The notes under the pieces: generated by a model
The model's input: the letters and a program-made list of their open reading frames with translations, nothing else
Told to the model about the DNA's origin: nothing
Databases searched by the model: none
Translations under genes and position numbers: made by a program
Assembly (NCBI GenBank): GCA_021613535.1
Contig: CP075492.1
Span: 13,268,001 to 13,332,000, forward strand
Reading direction: 5' to 3'
Source: Adineta vaga
Lineage: Eukaryota > Rotifera
DNA: 64,000 bases
Part shown: in pieces, positions 25,601 to 38,324 of the stretch
How the letters are laid out: each line of letters begins with the position of its first letter
Position numbering within the stretch: the first letter of the stretch is position 1

Positions 25601-28600
25601 TCACTCATACGAATAATATAGACATATAATATGTATAGATGCACAATCCCAACAATGTGTATATCGATAGGTGGATATCAAATGGTTAATCCTACGACAC
25701 AAATTGGTTTAACATCATTTTGTATTGATAATTGTAACAATTTCACTTCATCGATCAGTATTGAATGGAATATTTATTATGGTACAATCAATCAAACAAA
25801 TAATACTGTTCAGTGGATAAAATTTCAAAATAAAACACAATATATTAATACTTTGTTTTTCGGTAAGCAACAATAAAGTTTTATTTATGTAAATAATAAT
25901 TCAAATCTAGGAATGTATTCAAATAATTTCACTGCAATCAAAGATCTGCTTCTTATATATTCATCAATCAAATATTGGCGATTTGAAGTTATTTATACGA
26001 GTGAATCAGCAAAAAGTATTGGTTTGATTGATTTTCTCATTAATTCACCACCAAGCAATGGAAATTGCTCGATATATCCTTTGAATGGAACTATAACTAC
26101 TTTATTTACTATCGACTGTTTCAATTGGTTTGATTCCGATGGAATCAAAGATTATAGCTACTATAGTATGATACTACTTTTATTTACAGAAACTTTCATT
26201 CTTATTGATCTTTTTTCCAGCATGGACAACTAATCGATCTAATCGTCTAATGCTTGGATATGGCAGTTCAAGTAGTTTTCGAGTTCGTATGCCTATGGGT
26301 CATCACCACCATTCATTCTCATTACAAGTAACTGTACGTCTTCATGATTCATTCGATTGCATTACAGAATTCGATTTGTCACCTATTACTGTCATACCTG
26401 ATTTGGATAATATGAATTCTTTGATACAAGCAATTACATTATCTGATTCTCTCAATGAGATAACATCCAATCCAATTGTGCATATTTTGTATGGTGGTAA
26501 TCAAAATGATGTTTGTCAAATTTTGACATCTGTTAGTCAGTTATTGAATATATTTGCCAATGAAAATCTACAATTAGCAATTCAAAGTATGTTTTATTGT
26601 CTTTAACTTGAAAAATGAATCATATTTCTAGCTTGTTTTTTTTCCGAAGATAACATATCTGCTGTGCGTATTTCCATTGCATCATTGAACGAAAACGATT
26701 CACAAGTAAGAGTATGATAACAACGTTCTTTTACTAGTTATCTATCTTCGTCAATAGTTTAATAATCAATCAAATATATCATTCAATTTCACTTCATTCA
26801 AACATCAGTTGAATACATTTGCCAGTGTTCAAGAATATTTAATGGTATTTATTAACAATTTAACTATAACAACAACCGATAGTATCCTATTACAAGCATC
26901 AGCATTATCTCAATTAACTACTACAACCAATCAACTTACACGAAATGCATTAGTAAGATGTTTAAATATGTTATTTTTATCGACTGATTGAATCTTTGTA
27001 GATCATTGCATCAACAAGATGTTTACAATTATCGGATGTGTTGTTGACAAATACTGAAAGAATTCGATATGAAGATCTACAAACAGCAGCTGAATACATC
27101 GCACAATGTGCTAGCAATGTTTTAACTGTAATGTTTTACTGGATGATTGATTTTTGAAGATTTATCATTGTTCGATTTTAATTTAGGCTGTCAATGTACT
27201 ATTGTATCAGCGAACTATTGTTCTTGATCTGGATATCAATCGAGCTAATAGTTTTCCAACTGATTACGATACAGATCTTGCATTTGTATGGTCTAATCCT
27301 AGTAAAATGATTTTTTTAATCATATCCTTTGTTGATTGAATCCATCTTTATCTAGATTTATTTGCGAATGGTGATGATTTTTCTGAAGAAACGATTAACT
27401 ATAATCGAAATCTTTACTATCAAAAAGAATTGGTAAAAATCGAAAACGATTCTTACCTTTTGTTTTATTGATTATTTCTAGGCTAATATTATCAAAAAAC
27501 AATTTGAAGAAACATTGTCCATAATTACAACTGCACTTTCTATTCATCAGAATATCGGACAATCTAATTTAATGAATACATCTTCAATTATTATGACATT
27601 GAAAAAATTACCAAGTAATTCCACACTCAATCAAACAATTCAATTAAATGACATATCTCATATTCAATTTCCTAATAATCTTTATCTTAATTCTACAATT
27701 TCAATTCGCGTAAGATTCTATTTTTGTATTCATTGAAAACATATACTTTATTGATATTTCAGTGTATTCAAACACCTCTATCCATAGCTGGTGATCAAAT
27801 ACAATCAATCATGAATCTTTCGAATACATTATTTATTACTATTTTTGATGAAAATGGAGAAGAAATACCAATCAATACGAGTACAACTAACAAAACGATT
27901 GAATTGTTCATTCCACGTGATAGAAATATGATCGTTCCATTGATGACATTACAAAATGTTACATCATTAGTTGATAAACTTTCACTTAACAATCATCAAT
28001 TTAATCTTCATTTCATAAATATTAGTCAAACTAATCCGAATCTTTCGATCTCAATTCATTTCGAAATATTTCCATTGAATACATCTCTTGGTTATATGTT
28101 AATCTATAAATTTGATCAAATTCCTCAATTGAATAGTTCATTAATCTTTATTGATGATTGGTCAATGTTATGTCCAAGAAGTAAGATCATCTATGAGTCA
28201 GTAGTCATTTGTTTTTCCTTGGGAACATTTACTTGTAGATTTAAATAATGATAGTACTTTTACATATTTTATTGATAATCAAAAATCAATTGGTCATGAG
28301 TCAGTTATATTCGGTATTCGTGAATTGAATTCAACTGAATTCGAAATGTATTGTGTGAATACGTCAAAGAATATTCTTATCAACAATCGACTTCTAAATT
28401 TTACATCAAATTATGCAGTTCGAATATTTACATCGGGATGTTATTATCTTGATTCGAATAATAATTGGCAATCCGATGGTCTTACAGTAAGTGTAAAAGA
28501 AAATGATCGTTTTGATTGAATGCAGTATGTATATTTAGTATGAACTATCTCTTATTATTTTAAGGTTGGCTCTTTGACAGATCATTTTCGAACGCAATGC

Positions 28601-31600
28601 TATTCAACTCACTTGTCAACATTTGCAGGTGGATTTATTGTTCTTCCTAAACCGATTAATTGGAATTATGTCTTTGCAAATGCTGATTTTGTTAAAAATA
28701 AAACCATTTATTTGACGATTATCGTTGTCGTCGTACTTTTGATTATTCTCTCGGTCTATGCTCGGTATCTCGATAACAAAGATAAACAACAGGTTTGATG
28801 AGGAAATCTTATTTTTGCTTTCATATTAATTTGAATGTTTAGTTTGGAACGACTATTTTACCAAACAAACAACAAAACAATCAATATTTCTATCAAATGG
28901 TTGTATTTACAGGTGTTCGAGGACATGCTGGAACTACTGCTAAGGTAAATAATACGATTAATAACAATACGTTCAATCGATGGTATTCTCTTTTTTATTT
29001 TTTTTATCTAGGTTCATTTTATCCTATCGGGTGATGACTATGAAACCGATCCTTACACGCTTATGGATAGTAAACGCAAAATTTTACAACGTGGATCAAT
29101 TGATTCATTTATATTCGGTGTTCCAAAGTACAGTAGCTACAATTCGATTTTGTTATCTTCTATGAATTTCATTTTTTCTAAATAGATCATTAGGATTGTT
29201 GAATTATTTACGTATTTGGCATAATAATTCCGGTAAACATTCATCACCATCATGGTTTCTCAAGTATATTATTGTTCGGGATTTACAAACTATGGAAAAG
29301 TCTTATTTTATCTGTCAACAATGGTTAGCAGTTGATAAAGGCGATGGAAAAGTAAATGTTTAAATTTCATTCAAAACTCTTGTTTTTTTCAAATGTTATC
29401 TCTTGATATAGATTGAACGTGTTCTTCCTGTTTCGAATTATCAACAAATGCGAACATTAGTTTATTCACTATCACACAAAGCGTATCATCGTTTATCTGA
29501 TGATCATCTCTGGTTTTCAATCTTTTCTCGGCCACCTGCTACGTATTTTACTCGTGTTCAACGATGTATTTGTTGTTTTGTATTGTTATTCACCGTTATG
29601 TTACTCGATATTTTATATTATCAACATGAAGAAGAAAAAAGTCACGAACCAATAACTAATCTATTTTCAATTGGTCCATTTCATTTTACTAAGCAACAGG
29701 TTAGATTACTTGTACTTTATTTAATCTTTTTTTTTAAACTTTTTTTACTTTAGATTATTATTGGTATCATTACTGATGTTCTCATCTTTATTCCAAGTAC
29801 ATTATTAGTTACATTCTTTCGCCGTATTCAACAACGTCGTTCGACGAATCATATTTCGTCTGTTCTTGATATCATTTCCAAATCATCAACTAATCAAACA
29901 TTTGTTGGAAATATAGAAACGACAAATTTTAAGGATGCACATTCAAAAAAGAAAAAGAAAACAAGACGATTTGTTTTTCCATGGTGGTGTTTGTTTATTG
30001 CTTATGGTTTTTCATTTGTTTTGATTGCCATTTCCATTTTGTTAATTATTGCACGAGGTATTGAATTTGGTGATGTTAAAATTCAAAAATGGCTTGCATC
30101 ATTAACTATTGGATTTTTTTCATCGGTTTTACTCTCTCAACCAGTTAAAGTGAGATTTGTATAGAATAATATTTCTTGTTTTTATACTTGTACATTGAAT
30201 AGGTCTTAAGTGTTGCTGTCTTTTTTGTCACAATCAATCGTTGTTCAAAGAATGAAGAACGACCAAAAGATTTTATCGATGAAAATGAAGAGTTTTATCT
30301 GAATGGTGGTGATGATAAAGATCTACAGGCGATCAAAGTTTGTTTGTTTTTCTGTACCTTTAATTTTACGTTCACATTACATTTTTAGAATGATGCTTCG
30401 AATACAGTTGAAACTTTACCAAAAGTTCGTCATCTAAGTAAAACGAAAGTTGCTAAAGCACGAACAAATCGATTGCGAGAAATTCAAATGTGGTCTTCGA
30501 TTCGAGAATTATTTGTTTTTAGTTGCTATTTATCCATACTTTATGCTATTACATATGCAGATCGAAATCCATATTCTCAAGCACAAGTTCATCATTTGAA
30601 GAGTTTTTTCCTCAATTTACATAGTTCGACTCAAAGCTATGTAGAGGTCTGATTAGAATCTTCTATTACTTGTCTTTCCTAGAATATTATTTTAATAGAT
30701 ATTAACAGTTGATGATTATTGGAAATGGTTAGAATACAGTTTTGTCTTGAATATTCGAGCACAATCATGGTATAATGGAGATTCACCTCATCATCTGACA
30801 GGATTTATTAATGATAAAGTAAATCGATTAATTGGTTGGCCAGTAATACGTCAACTACGTATTAAATCAGGTTTGTCTATTCCAAAATTCTATTTGCTAT
30901 CCTATTCATTATCTAATTGTAAATAGATTCCAAATGTCGAGTACCAAATGCAATAGGTAAAATAGTTTCCAAATGTATTGGTGAATATAGTTCTTCAAAT
31001 GAAGATCATCAATCGTGGCATCCCGGATGGAACTCTATGAATGATAATCAATCTTCTTATTCATTATCTATTCGAAGTGCATTTCGTTATCAAACAAATG
31101 ATCATCTTGATTCATATGTATTAAATGGTTTATGGAATCGTTACGACACTGGTGGTTATGTTTATGAATTTCGTGGCCATCTAAATGAAATTCAAACAAA
31201 TATAAGCAAACTTCGAAATCTATCATGGATTGATGCATCCACACGTGTTATTATTATTCAATTGACATTGTATAATCCTAATGTTCATTTATTTACATCA
31301 ATTACGTTTCTTACTGAATTTCTATCGACAAGTGGTGTTTTTCCTCAATTTCATTTTCAACCAATTGATCTACAAGATAATCAATTTCAAGGAATATCAT
31401 CGATTATTCAACTGATTGGAAGAATTATTTATATGATATTTATTATTTACTTTACATACAGTGAGATCCGTTTATTTAGGAAATTAAAGACGAAATATTT
31501 TTATTCATTTTGGTCTTTAATTCAATGTTGTATAATAATTTGTTCATGGATTGGTTTAGGTATTTATATTTGGCGTTTATATCAAATATCACAATTAAAA

Positions 31601-32431
31601 GAATTTCTTCATCAAACAAATGGTTATCAATATTTTAATATTCAATTTATTGTTTATATTGATCAAATTTTATTATTTTGTTTGTCTTTTTCATGTTTTT
31701 TTAGTACAATAAGATATCTCTCATTACTTCATTCTAATCCTCGTTTATCTCAATTTATGAATACATTAAAATATATTCGAAAAGATTTATTTTATTTCAC
31801 ATGGATTTTTCTTATTATTTATGTTGCATTTATTTCATTATTTTATTTGTTATTTCATTCGAAAATTTCATCCTGTTCAGATGTATTTCATACGAGTGAA
31901 ATGCTATTTGAAATATTATTATTGAAATTTGATAGTCAAGATCTATATCAAGCAGAATCCATTCTTGGACCATTGATATTTTCATTATTTATTTATTTTG
32001 CAGTTTTTATTTGTTGTACAATGATGATTTCAATTATTAACAGTGGTTTTCGTCATATTCGATCGATTGATAGAGCAAAGTCGAATGATAATGAAGACAT
32101 TCTTTTATTTTTATTCAAACAAATAAAACACAGTTTGGGTAAATAGAAAAAGTATTTAATTTCATAGAAATTGCATGATTTTTCTATGTAGGTTTTCGAA
32201 GAAAAAGTGAAATAAAGTTGAAAGAAAGTGAAAATTTAGAAAACAAGAATGTGATGGATGAATTAGCCGATAAAATTGATGAACTAGATATGATAATAGA
32301 TAAAGTATGTTTTATGTTGATATTGCGTTACTATAACAAATATAATTTAGTTGCAAATAGTTTCTTCGAATGCGTTGCGAACAACAAGAACTTGCGTGAA
32401 TAGTGATGTCTATATTGAAGATATTGAATGA
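22692..32431 (+). CDS. Polycystin-1-like protein with N-terminal NHL repeats (NHL - mucin stalk - REJ - GPS - PLAT - polycystin channel)
   Basis: One long gene with many short introns. A leader (MHFPSKLWLWQFLMVFNFI) is followed by NHL/beta-propeller repeats from about 22850 to 23760, each with the LYIVD/LYIAD...N.RIQ pattern (LYITDQFNDR, LYIADYNNHRIQMW, LYIVDTGNDRIV, LYVCDNGNNRIQ). Next is a Thr/Ser-rich stalk (23820-24680). A REJ-like ectodomain (about 24740-28100) leads to a GPS motif CYSTHLSTFAGGF (about 28602), the first membrane helix (28706-28765), and a PLAT domain with FTGVRGHAGTTAKVHFILSG (28908-29030). Further membrane helices follow, then the PKD channel domain (30960-32130) with extracellular loop and pore-like EMLFEILLLKF. 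The C-terminus ends in a coiled-coil-like stretch and TGA 32429-32431. Polycystin-1 family proteins act as ciliary or sperm receptors and channel subunits. Exon joins were followed by eye over the gene; a few in the stalk are uncertain, but no clear break was found. Confidence 0.78.
24145..24400 (+). repeat. Mucin-like tandem repeats coding for a Ser/Thr/Pro stalk
   Basis: Imperfect coding repeats about 39-42 nt long, of the type QQPSTKMDVTSQGPSTQMD, occur at least five times. Units such as QQPSTKMDVTS recur almost unchanged at about 24181 and 24283. They sit between the NHL propeller and the REJ region of the polycystin gene and would form a heavily O-glycosylated spacer. The repeat makes spurious open frames on both strands. 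Confidence 0.75.
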
Positions 32432-32607
32432 TTGACAACTATGATATCTATTGTATAAATAGAGAATTGCATGGGATTTCATTTGTTTTTTTTTGAATAA
32501 ATAAATTTTCTATGTACTGTATTTTGTAAATGATTTCTAACTGACATGATAAATATTATATACATTTTCTCATATTGGATTTATTTGGAAATGTTTATAA
32601 GAAGTAT

Positions 32608-33543
32608 CTATATACATTCAGCATTCATAATTGGTACAACGCGTGCCTTTATTTTATTAAAAGTTTTTCTCCAAGTTTTTAAAAATCGTACATCAAGTGC
32701 TGTAATAATCATTGGATCAGATGCTAATTCAACATAATTCAATAGTTGAGAGATTGCACCGACCATACTCGATACATAGGTATATTGAGATACAATAACA
32801 TGTGGTGACCATAATAAAAGCCATACACTATAAAATATAAATGATTGTAAGACTAATGATCGATGATGTTTAAGACGAGAATCAGCTATTGTTTGATTAT
32901 GTATTGCTGCAGCTGTCAGACGAACATGCCGAAGACTAAAACACAAGTAGATAAGTGTTAAACAAACAGGAAATGCATAACCAAAGATTGTATTGAATAT
33001 ACGTGTACCAATTGACAAAAAATCTAAATCACAAGAACCACCGAGTCGATAATATGAAACAGCCCAACCAACTTGTATTTCGATAATTAGAACGACTAAA
33101 GGAATGAGATAAATCATGATATGCGCTGCTAACATCAAACGACGATGTGATGTATAAATATCGGCACCACCACGTGTTATTTGATAATGACGACAAATAT
33201 TTAATGCCAGTAATACATAGCCTTGAAGAAAGTTTAAATAAATATCTCCAACACTTTCAAAATAACACACAAATATTCGAAGACCAATAGATACACATGC
33301 TGATGAAGTACGAAGACTATATAAGATAAAGAATCGAATTAAAAGTAGAAGATCAACAACTAAAAAAGCATAAACCCATTGTAATGATTCCCATTGTCGT
33401 AAAGAAGAATAAGTAAAAATTGATAACCAAAATATGGAATGTAATATTGTTGCTATGATACAGACGTAAAATGAAGGTTCAATAGCATCAGTATCATTTG
33501 CTGACCATGATAATGGAACACATGATGATGCATTGTTGTACAT
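32608..33543 (-). CDS. Rhodopsin-like G-protein-coupled receptor, rotifer-type
   Basis: A single exon of 311 residues with seven hydrophobic segments. The N-terminus carries an NxS/NxT glycosylation pattern (MYNNASSC, SANDTD). TM1 begins at about FYVCIIATILHSIFW. TM3 ends in ALNICRHYQI, where the usual DRY is replaced by CRHY. An extracellular-loop cysteine (GGSCDLDF) is present. TM6 (FIFYSVWLLLWSPHVIV) contains the WxP-like turn, and TM7 ends in ASDPMIITALDVRF, comparable with NPxxY positions. The C-terminus is short and basic. Bdelloid genomes carry very large families of such receptors; ligand unknown. The gene is convergent with the polycystin gene, 176 bp apart. Intact. Confidence 0.75.
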   Translation of the reverse strand: MYNNASSCVPLSWSANDTDAIEPSFYVCIIATILHSIFWLSIFTYSSLRQWESLQWVYAFLVVDLLLLIRFFILYSLRTSSACVSIGLRIFVCYFESVGDIYLNFLQGYVLLALNICRHYQITRGGADIYTSHRRLMLAAHIMIYLIPLVVLIIEIQVGWAVSYYRLGGSCDLDFLSIGTRIFNTIFGYAFPVCLTLIYLCFSLRHVRLTAAAIHNQTIADSRLKHHRSLVLQSFIFYSVWLLLWSPHVIVSQYTYVSSMVGAISQLLNYVELASDPMIITALDVRFLKTWRKTFNKIKARVVPIMNAECI

Positions 33544-33789
33544 TTAGCTTTTCAAGTGAAATCTTTCCTTTCTAAACGTATATCAACATGTTACAATAGA
33601 ATATTTTCTCAACAAGAAGAAAATGGTAATGATGAGCTTTATATTCTCGCTGACTTATGTAGTTAAAAAGAGAACTCAACTGAATATAAAAACCGAAAAA
33701 ACTTCCTGTCAACTCATTACGCATGAATTAAATAGTATTTCCAACTGTGAAAAATCCTGATGAAAATATCTACTGAAAATCTGAATGTC

Positions 33790-35199
33790 GTAAGGTGCAG
33801 GAAATGCAAAATTACAGTGGATTTTTTTCCTCGTTTGTTTATATATGGGTTCATAGAGAATGAAACGCTGATCACGAATATATATAAATTGTTTCGATCT
33901 GATCGCTGTTTGACTGAGAAAAACGCTAAATACCTTCAATGACTAAAAATGTCATATATCTTGCTTCCTTTACAGAAACTGTTCAACTATGAGAACAATT
34001 ATCACGTTAAATATTTTTAAATATCATATTCTGAATCAGCATGAAAAACTGAATCAGAGAATGCTATTTGATCAGATTCAAAACCAAAACAATTTTAAAA
34101 ATTCTGTGTAACATTCATACCCTCATATGCGAAAAAAGTACATATCCGTGACAAATCGTATAAGTCTATCTAGTTCTTTCTTTTAAGAGATAGAATCAAC
34201 TGTCATATCTCATTCGAACCGCCAGAACGTGGGCTACAAAAGTACTTATTTAGTTTTTTTAAATTTTGTTTTATTGTTGACAAAATTGAATTTTTTCTTC
34301 TGTTGAATACTAATATTAGCCAAATCCATGAAAAATGAGTTTGTTTTAAGCAGTTTTATAACTATAATTCATTTAACAGCAAAATGAATTTCATATTCGG
34401 AATCACCATAAAAAACTATATCGAATAATATAGATTTCATTAGTTTTTATTTCCTATGAAAAATCGACCCTGGGGGACCACAGGCAAAATTTTACAAAAA
34501 AAACGTGAGGGGGGCCACGGATGAATTTTGGGTCAGAAACAGTTTTTACTAAAAGGTGTGTTATTCAATGTAGTTTTTTGTGGTGATTCCGAATATGAAA
34601 TTCATTTTGCTGTTAAATGAATTATAGTTATAAAAACTGCTTAAAACAAACTCATTTTTCATGGATTTGGCTAATATTAGTATTCAACAGAAGAAAAAAT
34701 TCAATTTTGTCAACAATAAAACAAAATTTAAAAAAACTAAATAAGTACTTTTGTAGCCCACGTTCTGGCGGTTCGAATGAGATATGACAGTTGATTCTAT
34801 CTCTTAAAAGAAAGAACTAGATAGACTTATACGATTTGTCACGGATATGTACTTTTTTCGCATATGAGGGTATGAATGTTACACAGAATTTTTAAAATTG
34901 TTTTGGTTTTGAATCTGATCAAATAGCATTCTCTGATTCAGTTTTTCATGCTGATTCAGAATATGATATTTAAAAATATTTAACGTGATAATTGTTCTCA
35001 TAGTTGAACAGTTTCTGTAAAGGAAGCAAGATATATGACATTTTTAGTCATTGAAGGTATTTAGCGTTTTTCTCAGTCAAACAGCGATCAGATCGAAACA
35101 ATTTATATATATTCGTGATCAGCGTTTCATTCTCTATGACCCATATATAAACAAACAAGGAAAAAAATCCACTGTAATTTTGCATTTCCTGCACCTTAC
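33790..35199. repeat. 1,410-bp near-perfect palindrome (long inverted repeat, foldback element)
   Basis: The left arm (33790-34428) and right arm (34561-35199) are reverse complements over 639 nt with only a handful of differences; termini are GTAAGGTGCAGG and CCTGCACCTTAC. A 132-nt centre (34429-34560) separates them and contains two G-rich patches (CCCTGGGGGACC and GAGGGGGGCCAC). Arm midpoints coincide exactly, so insertions and deletions between arms balance. I see no transposase frame and no immediately flanking target-site duplication; TGAATG occurs 2 nt before the left end and again 7 nt beyond the right end, which is not convincing. It could be a non-autonomous foldback transposon, a source of long hairpin RNA, or a duplicated inverted assembly artefact. 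Confidence 0.85.
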
Positions 35200-35938
35200 T
35201 TTAAATTGAATGATTCAAAACATTGTAGAATGTTGCTTATTATCTAAAAGTATGACTATTATATATTATTCAGTGATAGAACTGTGCAAAAGATTTTATT
35301 TATTAGGAGACTTTGTACTGAAAAGTTCAATGGAACTTTGATGAGTCCAATAGAAGAAAAAATATAGGAAATAAATCTAATAAATTAAACAACGGAACAA
35401 GATTTTAACTTAACTTATTGAAATCCATTTTTCTAGATTATAGACTTGAAATTTTGAACGTGTCCTACCATGGATATGTCAATAGTTTAAGAAAAAAAAC
35501 AAAATGTACTGTGTTTCAGAAATTGTTAACTCAAATATAAAATCTTGAATGTTAAAATACACTTTTAGTCTATATGAATTAAGTTTCATCGAATATTGAT
35601 GTCACTGATAACGATGATTCTATCATAATATATTGATGAAGAGCTAAAAACTATCCTCATATGTGTTATTAATATTTCATAGACTTTCTATACAAAGAAA
35701 GATGCGACGCAGTTTAATTTGCAATTCACTCTATAAATGGCTCAAATGAAATAGTAGGAATTTTACTTACGTCTGTTCATCAAATTGACTTCTGTTTCAA
35801 CTGGAACAAAGATTTTATTTGCAGATGCTATACAATAGTAAAAAAAGGAAAGAAAAAGAAATGTAATATGATCGAATTGAAGTATGATATAACTCAAATA
35901 CGAGATAGTGTCTAATTTGATTGTAAATGAAAATTATT
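35200..35938. other. Intergenic; one possible orphan exon on the minus strand
   Basis: No gene is seen in these 740 bp. A 57-nt stretch (35827-35771, minus strand) is flanked by an AG acceptor (TATTGTATAG) and a GTAAGT donor. In one frame it reads SANKIFVPVETEVNLMNR. It lies downstream of the TLC gene on the same strand and next to the palindrome. It may be a remnant or an alternative terminal exon; I cannot connect it to a gene. Confidence 0.25.
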
Positions 35939-36866
35939 CTAGGAAGATTTTGTATTTTTTGACTTTGAGGAAGAAAAAACTTTTCGGAAGATTAAAATTG
36001 CCCAATAAATATTCAATGCACGTGTTAATATACATAATCCAGCTTGCGTTAATCCAATAACAATGCTTAAATAATCACTTGTATTTATTGCCATTAGAAG
36101 AAATGAAGGTGCAGCTCGAAAAGCATATCCAGTAATAATTGATCCATAGATTAATCGACTTAGAAAGAAACTTAATATAAATAAATATCCAAAAAAGTCA
36201 TGTAAACGAGGACGATGATGATAGATCGCTTTGAGATTCAATGGAATTGTAGATGCTTCTTCCATCAGTAAATAGAAATGACATGGATGACAAATACGAT
36301 ATTTTATACCTAAATAGAATAAAGATTAACAAAAAAGAAATACATCGATAAATTATATATATATATATATATATATTATCACTAACCGGAAGACAATCCA
36401 AGCAAAACAATGATATGATGAACTAATGCTGTTGTGCTTCGTACTGATTTATCAGTTAACATCAGTAAAAAATCATAGATAAAGTATCCTAGTGAATACG
36501 ATATACTATAAATCATAATTTCATCACCGGTTCCATAAACTCCTCCACCAGCAATTCGATTAATTTGCCTTAAATTCACTGAATAACATGCAAAAAAGTT
36601 CACGACACTACCGACACATATAATTGCATGCAATGTTGATACGAGATAACTTTTAGTCAATGCTTTTAATGTATTTGGTAATAAAACAAAAAATAGAATA
36701 TGAATCAATGTTGAAAGAATGACCATAGAAATGATTGGTACATCTGATGACGGAGTATTGCCATGATCTACAGTTGATTTTAAATAGAAAATAATAAAGA
36801 TCTAGTCTTGCCAGTTTTCTTATACGTAAACTTACATTCAAATCGAACATGATTGTCAATCGTCAT
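35939..36866 (-). CDS. TLC-domain membrane protein (TLCD4/TMEM56-like)
   Basis: Three exons: a short first exon (MTIDNHVRFE, from 36866), a second from about 36769 to 36388 and a third from about 36310 to the TAG at 35939. The protein has about seven hydrophobic segments. Characteristic stretches are GTGDEIMIYSISYSLGYFIYDFLLMLTDK, followed by ALVHHIIVLLGLSSG and LMEEASTIPLNL; in TLCD4-type proteins the pattern is DE.M...CGYF.YDLLL and a His pair in the next helix. TLC domains occur in ceramide synthases and in lipid-handling membrane proteins; the acyl-transfer motif of ceramide synthases is not evident here, so a lipid-organising role is more likely. The second intron includes an (AT)n run at about 36354-36376. 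Confidence 0.75.
36354..36376. repeat. AT dinucleotide microsatellite in an intron
   Basis: Around eleven AT units within the second intron of the TLC-domain gene. Length is likely to be variable. Confidence 0.8.
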
Positions 36867-37537
36867 CGATGATAATGATACGATAAAAATCTGTTCTCAC
36901 GGTCTATTAGTAATGAAATGGGAGAGTGAGGGAGAAAAAAAAGGACGCATTTTGTCATTATGAATAATTTTATACACGTGCATCCGAAATTGAAAATGAT
37001 GTGTCGGAGGAAGGGAGAGAAAATGAGGTTGAAAGAAAAAAAGAATTGATCAAATTCTTCCCTTTAGTTTCTTTTTTTGTAATACGATATTGATATGGGA
37101 GAATATGTTAAATTGATTTCCATTTACAAGCACTCGAGTAATGCAGGAAGGGGAAGATTTCAAAATATTCATATATATTTATCGATTAATAACAACACGG
37201 GTTAGAAAGGAATTTGAAATATTCGATGATTAAATATGAAAAGATTCTGATTGACGAACAAGTAAACTTTCATCAAAATCAAAACAATGTATTTTCAAAT
37301 CAAGTTTTTATTATACTCCCATTGTCATTAGACTTTCTGTGAGGTCATGTTAGTCTCAAACCTAAATGCGGTATATTTTTGAGAAAATTACTACGCGTTT
37401 TTCGTTCGTTTTTTTGATTGGATAGAAACGACAAAAAAAACAAAGTGTGTCACAGTCGTCCTTGATAAAAATTCGCAGAAACGAACATTGTTTTTTGTTA
37501 GGGGCACTTCACTAATCGAATTCATACAAATAAAACC
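36867..37537. other. Intergenic between divergent genes, no gene seen
   Basis: About 670 bp separating the TLC-domain gene (-) from the F-box gene (+). It should contain both promoters. No recognisable motif, RNA gene or repeat was found. Confidence 0.5.
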
Positions 37538-38026
37538 ATGTTTTATTTCGAAGAATTACCTGATGAAATTTTGTTGGATTTATTTGAAAATTATATTCGT
37601 TTGATTGATGTTTATCTTGGATTTTATTTAACTCATAATCATCGTATAGTAACAATATTAAAATCAGCTCGTTTTTGTATTGATATACCTTCAAAAGATA
37701 TATATCATGCTGTTTCAATTGCTCAATTCGGATCACAAATTATATCCTTAAATTTATCCGTATTTTGCAAAGATTTAGATTTATCAAAACTAGTCAATCT
37801 TCAATTTTTATGTATTAAAAAACCAACACAAACACAACTTCTATCAATTGAACCGAAAGTATTGCCAAATCTTCAGACTCTATCTCTGTATCCATGTTGG
37901 TATCATATGAACGAATTACCAGATCATTTAATTCATATGGAAACATCATGTTCTTTTCAACATCTACGTCGTTGTGTTTTACCTGATAAAAAAATCCTTC
38001 GTTTTCCATTGAAATGGCAAAGCTAA
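37538..38026 (+). CDS. Short F-box-like protein
   Basis: A single exon of 162 residues. It begins MFYFEELPDEILLDLFENY, a clear F-box start (LPDEILL.IF), the element that binds SKP1 in SCF ubiquitin ligases. The remainder (FGSQIISLNLS, LDLSKLVNLQFLCIK, LPNLQTLSLYP) has leucine-rich repeat-like spacing that could bind substrate. Proteins of this type in bdelloids are generally several hundred residues long, so this copy may be truncated after two or three repeats. No further repeat was seen downstream before the next gene. It faces the ZMYM-like gene tail to tail. Confidence 0.6.
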   Translation: MFYFEELPDEILLDLFENYIRLIDVYLGFYLTHNHRIVTILKSARFCIDIPSKDIYHAVSIAQFGSQIISLNLSVFCKDLDLSKLVNLQFLCIKKPTQTQLLSIEPKVLPNLQTLSLYPCWYHMNELPDHLIHMETSCSFQHLRRCVLPDKKILRFPLKWQS

Positions 38027-38324
38027 TGATTCAAAAAGATTGTGAATTACACAATAGATACAATCTGTTTCCTTTTTTTCCTGTGCTCAACAAAAGAATA
38101 AAGAAGACAAAAAAAACAAAATGACAAAATGAATGTTGTGTCTTTCTTTAAACAATAAACAAACAAACAGACAAATATTTTCTTTCTCACAATGTAAAAA
38201 ACCGCGAAGTTGAAGATATGTGACATTCAATATCTAACTTGGTTTTTCTTTACAAACTAATAACGGGAGACAAGAAGGAACAAATGATATGATACAAAGA
38301 GAAGAAGAAGAAAGAAAGAATGTT

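Noticed and set aside
33709-33942. Short open frames on both strands at the left end of the palindrome
   Set aside because: They run from unique DNA into the inverted repeat, have no similarity to transposases and no splice support.
33782-35212. TGAATG near both ends of the palindrome as a target-site duplication
   Set aside because: The copies are not at equal distance from the repeat ends (2 nt left, 7 nt right), so this is likely chance.
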